64,000 bases of DNA, from the NCBI GenBank assembly GCA_963970005.1, contig CAXAMN010008502.1, positions 1-64,000 on the forward strand, given 5' to 3'. Below, piece by piece: positions 59,190-64,000 of this stretch. The position numbers and the translations under genes are program-made. This DNA is from Durusdinium trenchii (lineage: Eukaryota; Sar; Dinophyceae; Suessiales; Symbiodiniaceae). Position 1 is the first letter of the stretch, and each line of letters opens with the position of its first letter. The notes under the pieces were generated by a model. That model did no database searches. It saw nothing but the letters and a program-made list of their open reading frames with translations, and was not told the DNA's origin.

Positions 59190-62149
59190 CTCAGCAGAAC
59201 CATCGGTGGGATTGGAGAATCAGCTAGATGTCACCGTGGGGCATGGAAAGCAACCCATGAGACAGGCTCGGTGGGATTGAGTAGATTGATGAAGCCGAGG
59301 TCAGTCCTTGTTGCACACTGGCGGTTGGGGGCATAGGAATCTTAAACTTGTTGGCATCAACCTCTACCCTCCTGCAGATTAACATGGAGCCTGAAAACCA
59401 CTGGGTGGTAAATGAGAATGGTCTTACATTGGGGTCCATTTTCACGGTATTATGTGAGTCTGCAGGCAGGGGTGTATATGTCTTTGAGATTCTTTGAGTA
59501 TGTACATGTGCTGCAAGCCACACCTCTATGCAGACTACCCCTTGGACTAAGAAAAAGAACAAACAAGATACAGTACCTGGACAAGCTCCATCAGGCTATA
59601 AATTCAAGAATTTCACAGAAGCATGCGTTGCAGGGGTAACCATTTTCCTGAGCATCGGATGATTAAAATACATTGTGGATCATTGTGGATCATCATGGTC
59701 TTCGCACTTCGACGTCGCTTCCCAACCAAAGGGAGGCGTTTTCTGCTACCTTTCGGACGGAACCCCCCTTTTCGGCGCCCAGAATTTTGCCGTGTCGCTC
59801 GAGGCTGAAGGAAGGATGGACTCCGGAGGCAGCAGCTTGGGCCGCGCAAAACACATCACGGTGCACAGCTTCAGCACCGCGTGGGTCGCCCAGGCCTTGA
59901 GTGCTCCGTTGGTGCCGCTTGAATCGGTCGCAGCCCACACAGAAACGATCCGAACCCGGACGGAAAGCCCGGGGGAAGGAACGGAGTTTGGTGTCCAAAA
60001 GGACCTCTTTCTCATTGAGCCCAAGGTTACTCATCACCCACACATTCTCTTTCATTCTGCTTCATGTCGTTTCATTCTTTAAAAGTCCGAGACATTCAGT
60101 GTCCTAATGTTTCATGCCAACACTTTCCCTGCAACATTGAACTCCATCTGAGAGAACCGCAAAGTTTCCCTTGTCCATCAAACTCTTCGATACTTGGTCT
60201 TTTCAGGCAACTGCTCCATGATGCCTATGTCATCTTTGCGGCACCATGTGTGTTCTCTTCAAGACTGACCTTGGAATCCTGGTTAGCCGATTAGCCAAAC
60301 TCAAGAGCAATGATGATTCGAACCAGTTGACAAAAAAACAACAAAAAACAATCTTAAGAAACCATTCCAAAAAATGGCAACAGTCGAAAACATTGAGAAA
60401 ACGGGCAAACATCGAGTCTAATCAAGTTCATTTTTGACAAATGCCGGGGCGTCGACATGATAAACATAGGACTCACGGAAACATTGATAAATCAAAGTGG
60501 AATGATCATGAATGATACTGAAATATGTGCCACGCGGCCCTGCCGTCAAACACAAACGTCAACCATTGGACCAAGCGGCATGGACCTTTTCACCTTTCAG
60601 CCAAGCGAAGCGACATCGATCTTGTCATCACAATCCAAGGGTGTTGATGCTTCATCCTAAACACTCCCCCAGCGTCCACAATTGAGAACACTCAAGAGTA
60701 AGTCTACAGGGAACTGGCATAAATAATGTATTTCTGGGAGAATCGACAAGGGCAACTGTTCCATGACATACAACAATAATCAGAGTCCACTTCTAACAAC
60801 GAACATCCCGAGCAGAAGGAAGGACGATTCTGACTTTATATAGTTGCTTTCTTTATCTCAACTACTGCTTGGTGTTCTCTACCAAATCTATCTGCGCTCG
60901 ACTGCGCTCGACCCTTCTCCCATCTCCCCTCGTGAACATCGTTTCTGTCTGCTCGACCAAGCGACGGAGCCCACAATCCACAAGGCGCTCAAACTCCAAA
61001 CAAGCCTCGGTCTTCGAGCCCTGAGAGTCGGTCTCCGAGCCGGTCTTCGTGTTCGGAGCTTGCACTTCAGAATGGAAGCCGAGCGAGACCGCGGTCGGGA
61101 CTGAAGAAACATGTAGGATTTGGAATACAAAGAGCATCACGGCTGGACTTTTGAATTCAGAGGGCTGGATTTGTGAAGGCGATCTCTGGCTCATCAAATC
61201 TGACAGTAGACCTCTGATGAATTTGCATCGGACAGTCTGTTTTGGAACTAACTCAGACACACACACAGACATGCGCGCTTGCACACACACACACAGTCAC
61301 GCCACATCTTCGTATGCCTGGCATGTCCACCTTATCTATGATGGGCTTGGCAATTTCAAAACAAATGTTGACACTGGAGGGGAGTTGCCTGCAATAAAAT
61401 GCTTTATGTCTAGGACAGGTATTTGCAGGTCGTTGCAAAACAAAGCTCGCCAAGCGACACAAAGCGAAACAAAAAACACACAGTCAATATGTCGTATGTG
61501 CCAAGAGTTGATAACTGTGTGCTGCTTCAAAAGTGGGACGGATATGCCTCCTTGGAAGCTGCAGCACTTTTGAGAGCTGGCAGCGGGCAGCCCAGCTATC
61601 TAAGTGACAAACCCGGAAATCTCCCAGAAAAATATAACTCTGCACACACGCTGAAACTCTCTGGGCAGCCCACCATTCCCCCTGGATGGACGGCACAAAC
61701 CGGCCGCCGGCCAGCCCCCTTCTTCCGTGCCGCGAGGCCAATGGCTTCGCCCGCTACTCAGCACTCGGGCCGCACGCTGCCAGGGGCTTTGCCGGGCGCG
61801 CGCCAGCAAACCCAGCAGCGCAAAACTGGCCTGTCGGGGTGGGGTGACGAGAAGAACCAAACGCATAGTTGGAAGAATATGAAGGCTGATATGAAGTAAC
61901 CCCAAAGAGCAAACATGCTAAATCTAGATGAAACCTATTGAAACCCCCACGACCCGTGCACCGAAAGCACCAGCTTCGAACCCCAAACAGCAGCTGTTTC
62001 TTTTGACCAATTTGGTTTGCAGTGCCCAGTTCCCGTGAGCCAAAAACACACGGTTTGCCGCTGGGTCATTGACGTGTTTAAGATGCGGTTTCAACATCCA
62101 AGGAGACGAAGCAGAATCATCTCAGCCCAGCATCCAAGAAAAGCCATGG

Positions 62150-62181
<32 letters not shown>

Positions 62182-64000
62182 GAGAGGCCAGAGCCAGAAT
62201 TCATCTTGGCCAGGTTCGCTTCACTCACAGCAAAGCTGTTTGAGGAAAAACAGTAACCGACCGAGAGCATGCTCCACAAGTTGACGGTCGTGGCAGATTT
62301 GGTGCATTCCACTGTGCTAGAATCGGCCCTTCCCTTTTGTGCAAGCACAACCCTAATCATCAATCCAAAGCATTACAAGTACCAAATTGTTCGTGCAGTC
62401 TTCACAGATCGGGCAGAGACAATATCGATATACCATCCCAACATGAAGCACATGCAACATATCACATACATTGCACTTCATTCCATCCCTCCTTTCTTAG
62501 CAGTCTGGTGTCTCTTCAACTATATACCTGTATACTTTAATCGCTTTAATGGTGGAGTAGATGAGCACCCACCGTACCCACTGGGTGATGGGATGCTCAC
62601 AAGAGACTTGAGGGACCTGCAGGACCAAACAAATTCAAGTCGCCTCACTCTGAGTGTTGGGGCATGCGGAATTGCCACACTTGCAGAAACACGAAATCAA
62701 CATCTAATATGGATCTCCAGACTTTGTCCCCCAAAACACTTTTCACACCTTTTTGCTTCAGTGAGCTGGTTCATCCACCCATCTCATCCGATCTCCCATC
62801 TGGATGGCCATCAATGTGGCGCAGCGCTCCCACCGCTGCAGCGGTCGGTAGCCAAAGCGCAGCTGGCGCCCGTCGTGGGAGACGAGGTCGGACTCGCCTG
62901 AACGGGAGAATTCAGCGGGACAGGACCCCCACAGGGCGGAGAGCGAGTAATAGGCGGAGAGTAGCAAGAGTAGCAGTAGTAGCAGTAGCAGGTTCAGCAG
63001 TCGTCGAGAACGTCGTCGTCATCGTCTTACAATGCTAAATACAAATAGTCTTGCAGTAGAAAACAACACCAATCGCACCAATAGTCTATAGGCAAGGGGT
63101 GCACATCAACCCACTGGCAAACTGAGGGAATCCAACGCAACTTCCATGGGCACCTGCAGCGCCTCGCGCGGCTCGCATGCCTCGCGGCGCTGCGCAGCGC
63201 TGCGCAGGGCGCCGAAGCGTGGCCGGCCACATGGGGCCGCGGGCGACAAAGGTCCTGGGCACGCACACGTCGAAGTTCGGGATGCGAAACATGGAAGAAC
63301 GCGCCATAGGGCGTTGCATCGGGTGAAAGAGGATGAACATGGATGAAGCATCATCATGAAGCCTGACAGTCGTAGAACTCCAATGTGCTTGGAGCTGTGG
63401 TCCAACTTGGAGGGTTGAAGTGAGCTAGGGGCCCCGCACATCTCTGAACCCCCCAAGACCTAAAAACTGGGATCGAAGACTCTTGAGATGTGGCTGCCCG
63501 CCTGGATTCTGAGATGTTTTGAGAAACGACATCAAACCAATGTTACTAGCCAGAAGCTGGATCTCCAAAACACGCTAAACATCCAGCCAACCCAGTAGCA
63601 TGGTGACCAGCAACTGCCCTTTTCATCTATTTTCCAAAACTTTGCAAATGAGGCCCATGGGCGACCTCCATGGACCTCACCCGCCGTACTGGGCAGCAAA
63701 AGAGCTACACTCTTTTTTTCGGCCCCTCCCACATCACATGGAAGCGGAGTGGAACCCCGCTGGGCTTCGGTTGATACGGAGAAGAAACACAGGGTCTTCC
63801 CATTCAGGTGGATGTTCACATGGTTGTTCACATGGAATGTTCAGGTGAAACAAGGGGATGTTCACATGCTTCATCCAGGATTTTACAGATCCATCTGAGT
63901 CATGCCGGTTAAACGGCTTCGCCCAGTGGCCAGGCTCGCCGTCGGAGGCTGGGCGGAATCAGGCAGAAGTCGAAACGGCGTCCATTTGGGGTGGTGGAAC
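59190..64000. other. Upstream of the hydrolase; exon-like fragments only
   Basis: Should hold the missing 5' exon(s) of the hydrolase. Protein-like minus-strand runs: 60862-61080 (EACLEFERLVDCGLRRLVEQ then VERSRAQIDLVENTKQ), 62758-62900 (SDLVSHDGRQLRFGYRPLQR then WERCATLMAIQMGDRM), 63106-63240 (RFGALRSAAQRREACEPREA). None is a recognised family or could be spliced in frame to hydrolase exon 1 by eye. Repeats at 62150-62186 (GA) and 62955-63028 (TAG/CAG). Confidence 0.35.

Overview
The window reads as nuclear DNA of a dinoflagellate, most likely a Suessiales/Symbiodiniaceae-type genome. Four things point there. The recognisable host genes are cut into many very short exons. Their introns end in AG and begin with GT, GC or GA in about equal numbers, with G almost always the first base after AG. 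The LTR retrotransposon carries a pol insert familiar from dinoflagellate copia-like elements. Its LTR also contains a fragment resembling the dinoflagellate spliced leader. All database comparisons are from memory of families; no search was run.

Layout, all recognised genes on the minus strand. (1) 2040-22341: a 19-exon gene for ATP sulfurylase (sulfate adenylyltransferase), 5' end incomplete. The 19 hand-built exons total 1251 nt in one uninterrupted frame (416 codons plus stop). (2) 5137-14628: a complete, very young Ty1/copia LTR retrotransposon, 9.49 kb, in the same orientation, inside intron 12 of that gene. It has 296-bp LTRs differing by one base and a 5-bp target duplication GGCAA. 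In order it encodes an accessory ORF with a HAD-like domain, a Gln-rich coiled-coil ORF, a Gag/CCCH zinc finger/protease/integrase-zinc ORF, and a 1383-aa pol. Pol holds integrase, a C5-methyltransferase-like insert, reverse transcriptase and RNase H. The ORFs are linked by apparent frameshifts at a G6 and a G8 run. (3) 52845-59189: an alpha/beta hydrolase gene of at least 10 exons, complete Ser-Asp-His triad, N-terminus not found. (4) 22.4-52.8 kb and 59.2-64 kb: no gene recognised. These hold scattered exon-like minus-strand fragments, micro- and minisatellites, an AT-rich island (31.6-32.0 kb), and an 8-kb tract (33-41 kb) with a purine-rich plus strand.

Working picture: two housekeeping-type genes lie in one direction, as is usual in dinoflagellates. 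Several of their introns are bounded by 6-9 bp direct repeats that span the splice sites, the pattern expected of introner-like insertion. The retrotransposon added about 9.5 kb to an intron otherwise about 0.56 kb long. It sits only about 80 nt upstream of a 3' splice site, with all ATP sulfurylase exons still open.
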